Of a DNA stretch of 64,000 nt, positions 8,767 to 17,402 are shown piece by piece (within the stretch, counting starts at the first letter, position 1; each line of letters starts with the position of its first letter). The DNA is taken from positions 21,896 through 85,895 of the forward strand of contig NZ_SDIK01000022.1 of NCBI RefSeq assembly GCF_008016795.1, in the 5' to 3' direction. The notes below the pieces were generated by a model. It saw only the letters and a list, made by a program, of their open reading frames with translations. It was not told where the DNA came from and ran no database searches. This DNA is from Prevotella brunnea (GTDB lineage Bacteria > Bacteroidota > Bacteroidia > Bacteroidales > Bacteroidaceae). A program made the translations under genes and the position numbers.

Positions 8767-10107
8767 ATGAAAAAGTTTATTGAGACACTGAAGAACTGTT
8801 GGAAGGTAGAGGATTTGCGTCAGCGACTTCTCATTACCATCCTCTTTACGGCAATTTACCGTTTTGGGTCGTTCATCGTACTCCCGGGTATCAACCCTGC
8901 GTTACTTGAAAAATTGCAGTCGCAGACAGCCGGCGGTCTTATGTCGCTGTTGGACATGTTCTCCGGTGGTGCATTCTCCCATGCTTCCATTTTTGCATTG
9001 GGAATCATGCCTTACATCTCAGCTTCCATTGTAATGCAGCTCCTTGCCGTCGCTGTACCTTATTTCCAAAAGATGCAGCGTGAAGGTGAAAGTGGACATA
9101 AGAAAATCAATTGGTACACTCGTGTCTTGACGATAATTATCTTATTCTTTCAGGCACCTGCGTACCTCATCAACTTGAAAACCCAAGCTGCCGGTGCTCT
9201 CGCATCAGGCGTTAGCTGGACGGCTTTCATTTTCTCTGCTTCCATTATTTTGGCAGCAGGTTCCATGTTCATCCTTTGGTTGGGAGAGCGTATCACCGAT
9301 AAGGGTGTGGGAAATGGTATTTCGCTCATTATTATGGTGGGTATTATCGCACGTCTGCCCCAGGCTTTCATTCAGGAGGTCAGCAGCCGTTTCACCGCAA
9401 TCACCAGTGGTGGTTTGGTAATGTTCATCGTTGAGCTTATCATCCTGTACGCCGTAATGTGCGCTGCAATTCTTCTCACCCAGGCAACTCGAAAAGTTCC
9501 GGTGCAATATGCCAAGCGCATTGTCGGGAATAAGCAATATGGAGGAGCTCGCCAGTATATTCCTTTGAAGCTCTTCGCTGCCAACGTTATGCCCATTATC
9601 TTCGCGCAAGCGTTGATGTTCATTCCTTTGGCAATTGTGCAGTATTCGACCGATAATGCGAGTCCGATTCTTCAATCATTGATGAACACCAAGAGTGTTC
9701 TGTATAATGTGATATATGTGATTTTAGTCATCGCATTTACCTATTTCTATACAGCTATTACTCTTAATCCTACACAGATGGCAGAGGACATGAAGCGCAA
9801 CAATGGCTTCATTCCGGGAGTAAAGCCGGGAAAAGACACCGCAGACTATATCGATACCGTTATGTCGCGTATCACTTTCCCCGGATCGCTTTTCATAGCA
9901 TTCATTGCTATTATGCCGGCTCTCGTAGGTTGGTTAAACGTTCAAGATGCTTTCGGACAGTTCTTTGGCGGTACCTCCCTTCTCATCCTTGTTGGTGTAG
10001 TCATTGATACACTTCAGCAGATAGAGTCGCATTTGATGATGCGTCACTATGATGGATTGTTGAATGCCGGACACACACGAGGCAATGGTGGTGTAGCTGC
10101 TTATTAA
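8767..10107 (+). CDS. secY: Preprotein translocase subunit SecY
   Basis: SecY (446 aa) is the channel subunit of the SecYEG inner-membrane translocon. About ten hydrophobic segments are visible. Conserved sites include the plug region after GGLMSLLDMFSGGAFSHASIF, ALGIMPYISASIVMQLL and the cytoplasmic loop with NNGFIPGVKPGKDTADYI. It is the last gene of the spc part before a 208-bp gap; map, which often follows, is missing. Confidence 0.97.
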   Translation: MKKFIETLKNCWKVEDLRQRLLITILFTAIYRFGSFIVLPGINPALLEKLQSQTAGGLMSLLDMFSGGAFSHASIFALGIMPYISASIVMQLLAVAVPYFQKMQREGESGHKKINWYTRVLTIIILFFQAPAYLINLKTQAAGALASGVSWTAFIFSASIILAAGSMFILWLGERITDKGVGNGISLIIMVGIIARLPQAFIQEVSSRFTAITSGGLVMFIVELIILYAVMCAAILLTQATRKVPVQYAKRIVGNKQYGGARQYIPLKLFAANVMPIIFAQALMFIPLAIVQYSTDNASPILQSLMNTKSVLYNVIYVILVIAFTYFYTAITLNPTQMAEDMKRNNGFIPGVKPGKDTADYIDTVMSRITFPGSLFIAFIAIMPALVGWLNVQDAFGQFFGGTSLLILVGVVIDTLQQIESHLMMRHYDGLLNAGHTRGNGGVAAY

Positions 10108-10315
10108 GTTTTTTCTTGATGAACTGATATACTTCCTTGAGCAGAAGATGAAATAAATCCATGTGGCTGATTACGTGTTTGGATTTTTCAGACACTAATC
10201 GCCACCGGGTTGTAGTTACCGCATCCATCTTTTTGAAAGCAATTCTCAATTCGAGTGAAACATTTTATCTTCATAAGTAAGAAGTTGAACATTTAGAAAG
10301 AAAAAGAATATAAGT
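10108..10315 (+). other. secY-infA gap without map
   Basis: This 208-bp stretch holds no recognisable gene. A weak hairpin with T-run (AAATCCA at 10155-10161 with TGGATTT at 10180-10186, then TTC) could attenuate transcription. No fragment resembling methionine aminopeptidase was seen in any frame. Confidence 0.5.
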
Positions 10316-10534
10316 ATGGCAAAGCAAACTGCAATAGAGCAGGACGGAACAATAGTTGAAGCATTGTCAAATGCAATGTTTCGTGTTGAGTTGGAAAATG
10401 GTGTTGATATTACTGCCCATATTTCGGGCAAGATGAGAATGCACTACATCAAGATACTTCCCGGCGATAAGGTGAAAGTTGAGATGAGCCCCTATGACTT
10501 AACAAAAGGCAGAATAGTTTTCAGATACAAATAA
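10316..10534 (+). CDS. infA: Translation initiation factor IF-1
   Basis: IF-1 (72 aa) is an S1/OB-fold protein that binds the 30S A-site during initiation. [20 protein letters not shown] and the core [22 protein letters not shown] are diagnostic, as is the length. rpmJ follows after 11 bp. Confidence 0.97.
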   Translation: MAKQTAIEQDGTIVEALSNAMFRVELENGVDITAHISGKMRMHYIKILPGDKVKVEMSPYDLTKGRIVFRYK

Positions 10535-10545
10535 ATAGAATTAAA

Positions 10546-10662
10546 ATGAAGACAAGAGCATCTTTAAAGAAGCGCACAGCCGACTGTAAAATAGTACGTA
10601 GAAAAGGTCGTCTGTTCGTTATTAACAAAAAGAACCCTAAGTTTAAACTGCGTCAGGGTTGA
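10546..10662 (+). CDS. rpmJ: 50S ribosomal protein L36, zinc-free type
   Basis: This 38-aa gene begins [19 protein letters not shown] and ends [11 protein letters not shown], the typical L36 ends. Only one cysteine is present, so the CCCH zinc-binding site of the C+ form is lost, as is usual in Bacteroidetes. It lies between infA and rpsM. Confidence 0.95.
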   Translation: MKTRASLKKRTADCKIVRRKGRLFVINKKNPKFKLRQG

Positions 10663-10685
10663 GTTAAAGAATCGTAAAAAGGTGA

Positions 10686-10712
10686 TTGTGAATAAATTTA
10701 TGGTTACCTTTG
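10686..10712 (+). promoter_or_regulatory. Candidate internal promoter before rpsM
   Basis: TACCTTTG (10705-10712) fits the Bacteroidetes -7 element TAnnTTTG, with TTG at 10686-10688 as a possible -33 element at a shortish 16-bp spacing. It lies in the 94-bp gap before rpsM and could drive the alpha part (rpsM-rpsK-rpsD-rpoA-rplQ) separately. Confidence 0.5.
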
Positions 10713-10756
10713 CATGCTTTTCATAGCAAAAACGTTTTATTAATTTATTACATTCA

Positions 10757-11137
10757 ATGGCAATAAGAATTGTTGGAGTAGATTTGCCCCAAAATAAGCG
10801 TGGCGAAATCGCATTGACTTATATCTATGGTATAGGTCGAAGTAGTTCAGCAAAGATATTGGATAAAGCAGGTATCAATCGCGACCTGAAGGTTAGCGAG
10901 TGGTCTGACGACCAAGCTGCTAAAATCCGTGAAATTATCGGTGCTGAATTCAAGGTAGAAGGTGATCTCCGTTCCGAGATCCAAATGAACATCAAGCGCC
11001 TCATGGATATAGGTTGCTATCGTGGAGTTAGACATCGTAATGGTCTTCCGGTTCGTGGTCAGAGCACTAAGAATAATGCTCGTACCCGTAAAGGAAAGAA
11101 GAAGACTGTTGCTAATAAGAAGAAAGCTACTAAGTAA
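10757..11137 (+). CDS. rpsM: 30S ribosomal protein S13
   Basis: S13 (126 aa) contacts S19 and the 50S subunit through the 30S head. [31 protein letters not shown] start, helix-two-turn-helix, and [25 protein letters not shown] are diagnostic. It is the first gene of the alpha section. Confidence 0.97.
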   Translation: MAIRIVGVDLPQNKRGEIALTYIYGIGRSSSAKILDKAGINRDLKVSEWSDDQAAKIREIIGAEFKVEGDLRSEIQMNIKRLMDIGCYRGVRHRNGLPVRGQSTKNNARTRKGKKKTVANKKKATK

Positions 11138-11211
11138 TATTTAGTTCAAAGTCCTGAAATAAGCAAATCTCTTTTGTTTTTTCGGACTTCATGCTTAAAC
11201 TAAAAGAAATT

Positions 11212-11601
11212 ATGGCAAAGAAATCAGCAACATCTAAGAAAAGAAACGTAAAAGTTGACGCATTGGGTCAGCTTCATGTTCATAGTTCATTTAACAATAT
11301 TATTGTATCTTTAGCAAACAATGAAGGTCAGGTTATATCTTGGTCTTCTGCCGGTAAGATGGGTTTCCGCGGTTCAAAGAAGAATACTCCTTACGCTGCT
11401 CAAATGGCAGCCGAGGACTGTGCGAAGGTTGCTTTCGACCTTGGTCTTCGTAAGGTTAAGGCTTACGTGAAAGGTCCGGGAAATGGTCGCGAGAGTGCTA
11501 TCCGTGCCGTTAACGCCGCAGGTATTCAGATAACGGAGATTGTGGACGTAACACCTTTACCCCACAATGGCTGTCGTCCTCCCAAGCGTCGTCGCGTATA
11601 A
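11212..11601 (+). CDS. rpsK: 30S ribosomal protein S11
   Basis: S11 (129 aa) helps form the mRNA exit site on the 30S platform. The start [15 protein letters not shown] fits the family; an upstream in-frame ATG at 11191 would add seven atypical residues. [18 protein letters not shown] and the end [13 protein letters not shown] are diagnostic. Confidence 0.97.
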   Translation: MAKKSATSKKRNVKVDALGQLHVHSSFNNIIVSLANNEGQVISWSSAGKMGFRGSKKNTPYAAQMAAEDCAKVAFDLGLRKVKAYVKGPGNGRESAIRAVNAAGIQITEIVDVTPLPHNGCRPPKRRRV

Positions 11602-11638
11602 TCACATCTTATAACAATTAAAAGAAATTATATTAATT

Positions 11639-12247
11639 ATGGCAAGATACATAGGTCCAAAATCCAGAATTGCGCGCCGTTTCGGTGAACCAATATTCGG
11701 TGCAGATAAAGTGTTGGCTAAGAGAAACTATCCTCCCGGGCAACACGGAAATAACCGTCGTCGCAAGGTTTCTGAGTATGGAGCACAGTTGGCAGAGAAG
11801 CAGAAAGCAAAATATACTTACGGTGTTCTTGAGCGTCAGTTCCGCAATATGTTCGAGCGTGCTGCAAAGGCAAGTGGAATTACCGGTGAGATATTGCTCC
11901 AAAATCTTGAGAGCCGTCTCGATAACGTAGTATATCGTCTTGGGATTGCTCCAACTCGTGCTGCTGCACGTCAGTTAGTGGGACACAAGCACATCATCGT
12001 GAATGGTAAAGTTGTAAACATTCCATCTTATTCTGTTCAACCCGGCGACATCGTTGGTGTTCGCGAGAAGGCAAAGTCTTTGGAGGTTATTGAAGCAGCA
12101 TTGGCCGGCTTCAATCACAGCAAGTATCCTTGGATAGAGTGGGACGAAAACACCAAGAGTGGCAAGTTCCTCCACAAACCGGATCGAGCTGACATACCAG
12201 AGAATATTAAGGAGCAGTTAATCGTAGAGTTGTACTCTAAACAATAA
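11639..12247 (+). CDS. rpsD: 30S ribosomal protein S4
   Basis: S4 (202 aa) starts 30S assembly and in many bacteria regulates the alpha operon. The S4 RNA-binding domain ([20 protein letters not shown], about residues 91-110, and [14 protein letters not shown]) is present. The N-terminal zinc cysteines of C+ forms are absent. Length is normal. Confidence 0.97.
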   Translation: MARYIGPKSRIARRFGEPIFGADKVLAKRNYPPGQHGNNRRRKVSEYGAQLAEKQKAKYTYGVLERQFRNMFERAAKASGITGEILLQNLESRLDNVVYRLGIAPTRAAARQLVGHKHIIVNGKVVNIPSYSVQPGDIVGVREKAKSLEVIEAALAGFNHSKYPWIEWDENTKSGKFLHKPDRADIPENIKEQLIVELYSKQ

Positions 12248-12260
12248 AATCATTAAATTA

Positions 12261-13259
12261 ATGGCGATATTAGCATTTCAAAAACCTGAAAAAGTTGTGA
12301 TGCTGGAGGCTAATGACCAATTCGGAAAATTCGAATTTCGTCCCCTTGAGCCCGGCTTTGGTGTTACCATCGGTAACTCCTTGCGCCGCATTCTCCTTTC
12401 CTCTCTTGAAGGTTATGCCATCAACACCATTCGTATCGATGGTGTGGAGCATGAATTTTCTTCCGTACCGGGAGTGAAGGAGGACGTTACCAACATCATC
12501 TTGAATCTCAAACAAGTTCGATTCAAGCAAGTAGTAGAAGAATTCGAGAATGAGAAAGTTAGTATCACCGTTGAGAATTCTACAGAGTTCAAAGCAGGTG
12601 ATATTGGTAAGTATCTTTCTGGATTTGAAGTGTTAAATCCGGATTTAGTGATTTGTCATTTAGATTCCAAGGCATCCATGCAGATGGATATCACCATCAA
12701 CAAAGGACGCGGTTATGTGTTCTCTGAACAAAATCGTGAATTCTGCACCGATGTCAATGTGCTACCAATCGATTCCATCTATACTCCTATCCGTAACGTT
12801 AAATATTCAGTTGAGCCTTATCGTGTTGAACAAAAGACCGACTATGACAAACTGGTATTGGAAGTTACTACCGATGGTTCCATTCACCCCAAAGACGCGC
12901 TAAAGGAAGCTGCAAAAATTCTGATTTACCACTTCATGTTGTTCTCCGACGAGAAGATTACCCTTGAGAATCCCGAGCAGGAGACCAATCAAGAGTTTGA
13001 TGAAGAAGTGTTGCACATGCGTCAGTTGTTAAAGACTAAACTCACTGATTCCACGCTTAATCTTAGCGTACGGGCACTTAATTGCCTGAAAGCTGCCGAT
13101 GTGGAGACGTTGGGCGATTTGGTTCAATACAACAAGACCGACCTTCTTAAGTTCCGTAACTTTGGTAAGAAATCGCTTTCAGAGCTTGATGATTTGCTTG
13201 AGAGTCTGAATCTATCGTTTGGAACCGACATTTCAAGATACAAATTGGATAAAGAATAA
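12261..13259 (+). CDS. rpoA: RNA polymerase subunit alpha
   Basis: The 332-aa alpha subunit has the N-terminal assembly domain ([24 protein letters not shown], about residues 26-49) and the C-terminal helix-hairpin-helix domain ([20 protein letters not shown], about residues 265-284), joined by an acidic linker. It sits between rpsD and rplQ, as usual. Confidence 0.98.
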   Translation: MAILAFQKPEKVVMLEANDQFGKFEFRPLEPGFGVTIGNSLRRILLSSLEGYAINTIRIDGVEHEFSSVPGVKEDVTNIILNLKQVRFKQVVEEFENEKVSITVENSTEFKAGDIGKYLSGFEVLNPDLVICHLDSKASMQMDITINKGRGYVFSEQNREFCTDVNVLPIDSIYTPIRNVKYSVEPYRVEQKTDYDKLVLEVTTDGSIHPKDALKEAAKILIYHFMLFSDEKITLENPEQETNQEFDEEVLHMRQLLKTKLTDSTLNLSVRALNCLKAADVETLGDLVQYNKTDLLKFRNFGKKSLSELDDLLESLNLSFGTDISRYKLDKE

Positions 13260-13339
13260 GTTTGAAGAAGTTGATTGTAGGACTTTTGCTCCTCCAATTT
13301 TTCTCCCTCTTTTCTTTACCTCAACAATTAAAACAAAAA

Positions 13340-13825
13340 ATGAGACACAATAAAAAGTTCAATCATTTAGGTCGTACTGCCGACCATCGCAATGCCATGT
13401 TGGCAAATATGGCTATTTCCTTGCTTCGGCACAAAAGAATCACTACGACCGTTGCCAAGGCAAAAGCCTTGAAGAAATATGTAGAACCCCTTATCACGCG
13501 TGCCAAGAACGACACGACCAACTCTCGTCGCGTTGTCTTCCGTTACCTTCAGGACAAGAAAATCGTAACAGAATTGTTTAAAGAAATTTCTGTTAAGGTG
13601 GGCGATCGTCCCGGTGGCTATACTCGCGTTATTAAGTTGGGTGCACGTCAAGGCGATGCAGCTGAAATGGCATTCATCGAATTGGTTGATTACGATGAGA
13701 ATATGGCAAAACAGCCTAAGGCCGAAGTTAAGAAGACACGTCGTAGTCGTCGTTCTTCAAAGAAGGCAGAACCGACGGTTGATAACACTGAATCGACTGA
13801 GGCTAAAGAGGCTTCCGCTGAATAA
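13340..13825 (+). CDS. rplQ: 50S ribosomal protein L17 with C-terminal tail
   Basis: L17 (161 aa) lies at the tunnel exit. The start [20 protein letters not shown] is canonical; a longer in-frame reading from a TTG at 13262 has hydrophobic sequence foreign to L17 and is rejected. After the core (about residue 117) a charged tail, rich in K, R, E, T and S, extends the protein, common in Bacteroidetes. It is the last gene of the superoperon, followed by a terminator. Confidence 0.96.
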   Translation: MRHNKKFNHLGRTADHRNAMLANMAISLLRHKRITTTVAKAKALKKYVEPLITRAKNDTTNSRRVVFRYLQDKKIVTELFKEISVKVGDRPGGYTRVIKLGARQGDAAEMAFIELVDYDENMAKQPKAEVKKTRRSRRSSKKAEPTVDNTESTEAKEASAE

Positions 13826-13852
13826 ATTAATTCTTTTTCTCTTCTAAATATC

Positions 13853-13887
13853 AGTCCTTGGCAAACTCTTGTCAGGGACTTTTTTTA
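13853..13887 (+). terminator. Terminator after rplQ
   Basis: A 12-bp stem (AGTCCTTGGCAA with TTGTCAGGGACT, two G-U pairs) with a 4-nt loop is followed by seven T. It ends the S10-spc-alpha transcription unit. Confidence 0.85.
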
Positions 13888-13900
13888 TTTCAGGTGGTGG

Positions 13901-14137
13901 TAAACAGAAGCTTGACAGCGAGCATCCGACCTGCCCGACACCATGAAATTACATTACAAAAAACTATGTTGGGAACATGCTTCGTAATCTGTTGATAATC
14001 AGGATGATATTAATTGCAATTTAAAAGCTTGGCTTTTGCATTCCAATTCATGACCTTTTGCAGTGCAAAAGGTAAGCTTTTGGAAAGTGAGAGCTAAGCT
14101 TTGGATGGAGGAATGAAGAAAAATTGGGACACTGTTG
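13901..14137 (-). repeat. Interspersed element copy E1 with 22-bp array (partial)
   Basis: This intergenic stretch is a reverse-oriented, shortened copy of the non-coding element also found at 45439, 51879 and 59101. Shared parts are a GCTTGACAGCG-like edge, CCATGAAATTACATTACAAAAA-type text, a segment ending GATATTAATTG, and a palindromic array at 14021-14105 (AAAAGCTTGGCTTTTG, GACCTTTTGC, GCAAAAGGTAAGCTTTTG). The homology stops near 14137, where the other copies continue to a terminal inverted repeat. Confidence 0.75.
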
Positions 14138-14176
14138 GGCTGTTTAGGGAAAATCCTTTTATTAATAGGGATTTTA

Positions 14177-14210
14177 TTTGCATTTATTTGTTTTATTCTT
14201 TCTATCTTTG
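14177..14210 (+). promoter_or_regulatory. Promoter of the glycine-zipper lipoprotein gene
   Basis: TTTG (14177-14180) and TATCTTTG (14203-14210) match the Bacteroidetes -33/-7 form at 22-bp spacing, 24 bp before the start codon. Confidence 0.65.
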
Positions 14211-14233
14211 CTACAAATTAAAAAATATAGCGT

Positions 14234-15067
14234 ATGAAAAATAGTGCCATCATTGCCATAGCGTCTTTATTTCTTTTTGGTTCTTGTAGCACTTATACCG
14301 GTTCCGGTGCTCTTGACGGTGCCTACCTTGGAAGCATTTTGGGCAGTGCGATTGGAGGCATATCCAATGGAGCACGTGGGTCTGATGTAGGAACGATTAT
14401 TGGAATGGCGGGAGGAGCTGTTATTGGTGCTTCCATTGCCGCTCAAAAAGAGCAACAAGACCGTGGGCAGCTGCATGAACGTTACGAGCAGATACAACGC
14501 AATAAAGCCGAAGGCATGAATCCCTATGCCGCCACAAGCCCTTCATTGGATAATTCCAATTGCGAGCAAAGTGGATTTGATGCCACGAACTCCGGCGACG
14601 ACAGAATTTATGATTTCACGAATAGCGAATATACCGGCGATTACAGTGCTGTCCCACCCACGTCGGTCATTCCTTCCGAATCAAGTGTTGAAGACTTGGT
14701 GCGTGCCTATCAGTATGCCCCTCATATCGAAATCCGAAATGCCCGTTTCGTTGATGACAACGAGGATGGTGTCTTGTCGGCCGGAGAAATGGGCAAACTG
14801 ATTTTTGAAATCATGAATAGGGGAGAGGAGACTCTCTTTGATGTTCAGCCCTCTGTTCTTGAAACCACCAATAACAAATACATCTATATCAGTCCGTCCA
14901 TTCATGTCGAAAGCATTGCACCCGGAGATGGCGTTCGTTATACGGCACTTGTCAAAGCCGACAAGCGTCTAAAGTCCGGCACGGCTACTTTTGCCGTTAC
15001 CGTCTTACAAGGACAGCGAAGCATCAGTAAAGTAACAGAATTCAATATTCAAACTCGGAAGAGGTAG
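14234..15067 (+). CDS. Glycine-zipper outer-membrane-type lipoprotein
   Basis: This 277-aa protein begins with a lipoprotein signal peptide ending in the lipobox LFGSC (Cys at about residue 18). Residues 25-70 form a glycine zipper (GSILGSAIGG, GTIIGMAGGAVIGASIAA), a pattern of membrane-inserting or oligomerising segments. A charged helix follows. The last 120 residues (HIEIRNARFVDDNEDGVLSAGE onward) look like an Ig-like or CARDB-type beta-sandwich, with a DDNEDGVLSAGE loop resembling a calcium-binding loop. The function is unknown; it has its own promoter and terminator, so it is a single-gene unit. Confidence 0.75.
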   Translation: MKNSAIIAIASLFLFGSCSTYTGSGALDGAYLGSILGSAIGGISNGARGSDVGTIIGMAGGAVIGASIAAQKEQQDRGQLHERYEQIQRNKAEGMNPYAATSPSLDNSNCEQSGFDATNSGDDRIYDFTNSEYTGDYSAVPPTSVIPSESSVEDLVRAYQYAPHIEIRNARFVDDNEDGVLSAGEMGKLIFEIMNRGEETLFDVQPSVLETTNNKYIYISPSIHVESIAPGDGVRYTALVKADKRLKSGTATFAVTVLQGQRSISKVTEFNIQTRKR

Positions 15068-15100
15068 GTTGGGTCTCCTATTTTCTTCGCAGGAAATTTC

Positions 15101-15131
15101 AGGCAGTGGATTTATTACCACTGCCTTTTTT
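15101..15131 (+). terminator. Terminator after the glycine-zipper gene
   Basis: A perfect 9-bp stem (AGGCAGTGG with CCACTGCCT) with an 8-nt loop is followed by a T-run. Confidence 0.85.
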
Positions 15132-15231
15132 GTCCCTATGGTGGATAAGATTATCCAATCGCTGGATATGTGTTGCCAACAAATGAATAAGGTTTGTCCC
15201 TGCGGTGGATAAGGTTTGCCCCTCGTTGGAT
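15131..15231 (-). repeat. Tandem 21-22-bp repeat, family B (five units)
   Basis: Read on the minus strand, the units start at ATCCA and carry GGGACAAACCTT or GGGGCAAACCTT. Unit borders on the plus strand are 15146/15147, 15167/15168, 15188/15189, 15210/15211 and 15231, i.e. periods of 21, 21, 22 and 21 bp. Two units are well conserved, three diverged. A related copy in the opposite orientation lies at 18035-18089. Confidence 0.75.
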
Positions 15232-15265
15232 ATCCGTTCCTCCTCTGTTGATGGGAATGCCATGA

Positions 15266-15300
15266 TAAAAAAGAGAGATGCACCTTTCGGCACATCTCCC
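15266..15300 (-). terminator. Terminator after the fimbrillin-like gene
   Basis: On the minus strand a 12-bp stem (GGGAGATGTGCC with GGTGCATCTCTC, including G-U pairs) closed by a GAAA tetraloop is followed by six T. It lies 29 bp after the stop of the fimbrillin-like gene. Confidence 0.85.
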
Positions 15301-15328
15301 AAGAGTAATTATCATATTAATACTATGC

Positions 15329-17170
15329 TTAGAAAGCAATGAACGGACGAACAGTAAACATTGGTCTGGTCTTGTGATAGTTGGTCTCATCGAAACCGGA
15401 TACTGCCGTACCATCATCAGCGAGGTTAAACGATGTAGGTCTGCCGTATCTACCGAATGCGAGGTAGAATGGGACAGCTTTGGTATCGTTACCATCTGTA
15501 CTTACTGCGTAAATCTTTCCTGCCGTCAGGTTATAACCAACCTTGCGGTCTGTCAAGTTCAAGTCGGCATTGGTCAGTTTGTAGCAAAGAGCCAATTCTG
15601 CTGTGGCGTACATCGTCGCATCCTCAAAGTTGGACTCATAGCGGTCTGTGACACTTGGCCGGTGATCTGCTCCGAGGAATCCCTCCTTGAAGTTATTCTG
15701 GAGACATTTTGCCCACTGTGCCCAACTTGGAACGAACCATTTTGAGCAGCCTGCCGGTACGACCATCTTGCGGGTGTTGGTACCATCGTCGCAAGGAGAG
15801 TTCTGCTCATGGAAGTAGGTTGCCGTTAGATAGAACAAAGGATAATTTTTACTTTCAGCTTTGATGATATTGGCATTTACTATGTTACCACCTTCCCCTA
15901 CGTAACCAAGAGGGCTGTAGGTATAGTCATAGCCGTTATAATCCTGCTTGGGGTCGGATGCGTTTGTTTCAAGAGGATGGTTGTCGTATCTTGTTGTTGA
16001 AGGACCCCATGCGTTCACGTAGTTGGTGCCCTGTTCCAACTCTGTCAGAGCGATGGCGATGTGCTTCAATGGATTGCCGTTCTCGTCAACTGCATTTCCG
16101 GCAAAGTCTTCTGCATCTGCTTGTGGAACTACCCATGCGATAGGCCATCCCGGGTGTGATGGGTCTTTTGCGCCGGCGTTGTTGTTGCCGTAGTATTCGT
16201 CGATAGTTGCTGAGACACCGTCGCTGAAGAGGTAGGTGTTGATGTTGCGCTCCGGGGTGATGTTGTTGAAGTGCATCATGTGACCGTATAGCTCATCCGA
16301 GCCTGTATTGAACTTCACCGCATTGCTGCTTGATTTTTTGGTTCTGCCATAGGTCTTCTTATATGTTTTACCGTTCTCGAGCAAAATCTGGATGGTCATC
16401 GTCTGAGCAATGTAAATTTCGGTTTGGAACGTCTTGAAGTAGATGTCGGGAGTCTTCCCATCGGCACCGACAGTCATGTTTTCAGGCTCGATGGTCAAGT
16501 AACCGATATAGCTATCATCTGAACCCACTGAGCCGGAATTGTCCACTGTTGCCTTGGTTTTGAAATTCTCGCCTGAAACGAGTATCTTCATAATTTTCTG
16601 ATCTTTGTCTTCTGCGTTCAATTGCGCAACGAAATGAACGGTATTGGTCAGCTTCTGAAGCTTGGTATAATACTTTGGAGCTTGAGACTCACCTTTGGAA
16701 ACATTCACTTTGCCCCACATGTAGTCAACGTCTTTCAAGCCTTCTCTTGTGCCTTTCTGATGGTCGATGTCGATCACGAGCTTGGAGCCTGCTAATTCAT
16801 AATCCTTTGCCGGATACATCACCATTCCGCTGGTTTCTGTGGCTGTGCCTGCGAAAACAGCTTTGTCGTCAGTCATCCTCACAATGCTGAAATCTGTAGG
16901 TGTGGAAGTGAAGCTGCTGCCATAGTATTTCATCTTGTCGGTTGATTCCCACTTGCAGATGAAGTTCTTGCCGTCGGGAGTGTAGGTAACACGTGTGCCT
17001 TTGGCGTTGGCTGTGGCATTGTCGTCGGTTGGATAAGTTGCCGTAAGCTCTATTTTGCGTGCGTTCTGCTCGCCGTTTTCTCCCGTAACTGCATCGTCGC
17101 TGCTACAAGCTCCCATTGCCAATGATGCGATGGCAAGAGAGGCCATATATAAATATTTGTTCTTTTTCAT
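15329..17170 (-). CDS. Fimbrillin-like cell-surface lipoprotein
   Basis: This 613-aa protein starts MKKNKYLYMASLAIASLAMGAC, a lipoprotein signal with lipobox MGAC followed by SSDD. The arrangement of the N-terminal half (KIELTATYP, GTRVTYTPDGKNFICKWESTDKM, MVMYPAKDYELAG, LQKLTNTVHFVAQL) fits the Mfa-like/fimbrillin family of Bacteroidetes, which forms fimbriae or related surface adhesins. The C-terminal half is rich in aromatic residues (HPGWPIAWVVPQ, TYFHEQNSPC, WFVPSWAQWAKCLQN) and ends RPMFTVRPFIAF; it may be a tip or ligand-binding domain. A 33-residue upstream extension in frame is not used, because the signal peptide starts here. It follows a 57-aa gene by 58 bp and is flanked by family B repeats. 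Family assignment is by pattern only. Confidence 0.65.
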   Translation of the reverse strand: MKKNKYLYMASLAIASLAMGACSSDDAVTGENGEQNARKIELTATYPTDDNATANAKGTRVTYTPDGKNFICKWESTDKMKYYGSSFTSTPTDFSIVRMTDDKAVFAGTATETSGMVMYPAKDYELAGSKLVIDIDHQKGTREGLKDVDYMWGKVNVSKGESQAPKYYTKLQKLTNTVHFVAQLNAEDKDQKIMKILVSGENFKTKATVDNSGSVGSDDSYIGYLTIEPENMTVGADGKTPDIYFKTFQTEIYIAQTMTIQILLENGKTYKKTYGRTKKSSSNAVKFNTGSDELYGHMMHFNNITPERNINTYLFSDGVSATIDEYYGNNNAGAKDPSHPGWPIAWVVPQADAEDFAGNAVDENGNPLKHIAIALTELEQGTNYVNAWGPSTTRYDNHPLETNASDPKQDYNGYDYTYSPLGYVGEGGNIVNANIIKAESKNYPLFYLTATYFHEQNSPCDDGTNTRKMVVPAGCSKWFVPSWAQWAKCLQNNFKEGFLGADHRPSVTDRYESNFEDATMYATAELALCYKLTNADLNLTDRKVGYNLTAGKIYAVSTDGNDTKAVPFYLAFGRYGRPTSFNLADDGTAVSGFDETNYHKTRPMFTVRPFIAF

Positions 17171-17228
17171 AATGAAATTCTTGATTTTTTTAAATAGTTG
17201 TTCACTTATCATATTGACAATGATGTGT

Positions 17229-17402
17229 TTACCAGTCTCCTTTGGGAGCATCGGTACCGTCCTCACCCGGGACTTCTGTTGGCTTGTCTTCTGGTTTTAC
17301 GGGACCTGACCCTGCCAATAATGATTGGTTTTCAAGCATCAATGCAACCATTTCCGGTTTTACATAATGCTGTTTTTCATTTTTTTCTGTAATTTTGACC
17401 AT
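17229..17402 (-). CDS. Small 57-aa protein upstream of the fimbrillin-like gene
   Basis: The frame begins MVKITEKNEKQHYVKPEM and ends DGTDAPKGDW. It has no signal peptide in the usual sense. The arrangement K-x-YxKP near the N-terminus, a hydrophobic LxxxSLLAGSG segment (about residues 21-33) and an acidic, proline-rich tail resembles small proteins seen widely in Prevotella and Bacteroides near surface-protein genes; I recall no established function. It is on the same strand as the fimbrillin-like gene and probably transcribed with it. It could be a processed or secreted peptide. Confidence 0.6.
   Translation of the reverse strand: MVKITEKNEKQHYVKPEMVALMLENQSLLAGSGPVKPEDKPTEVPGEDGTDAPKGDW

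Noticed and set aside
13262..13339. Upstream TTG start for rplQ
   Set aside because: Adds a hydrophobic stretch foreign to L17; the canonical MRHNKK start lies at 13340.
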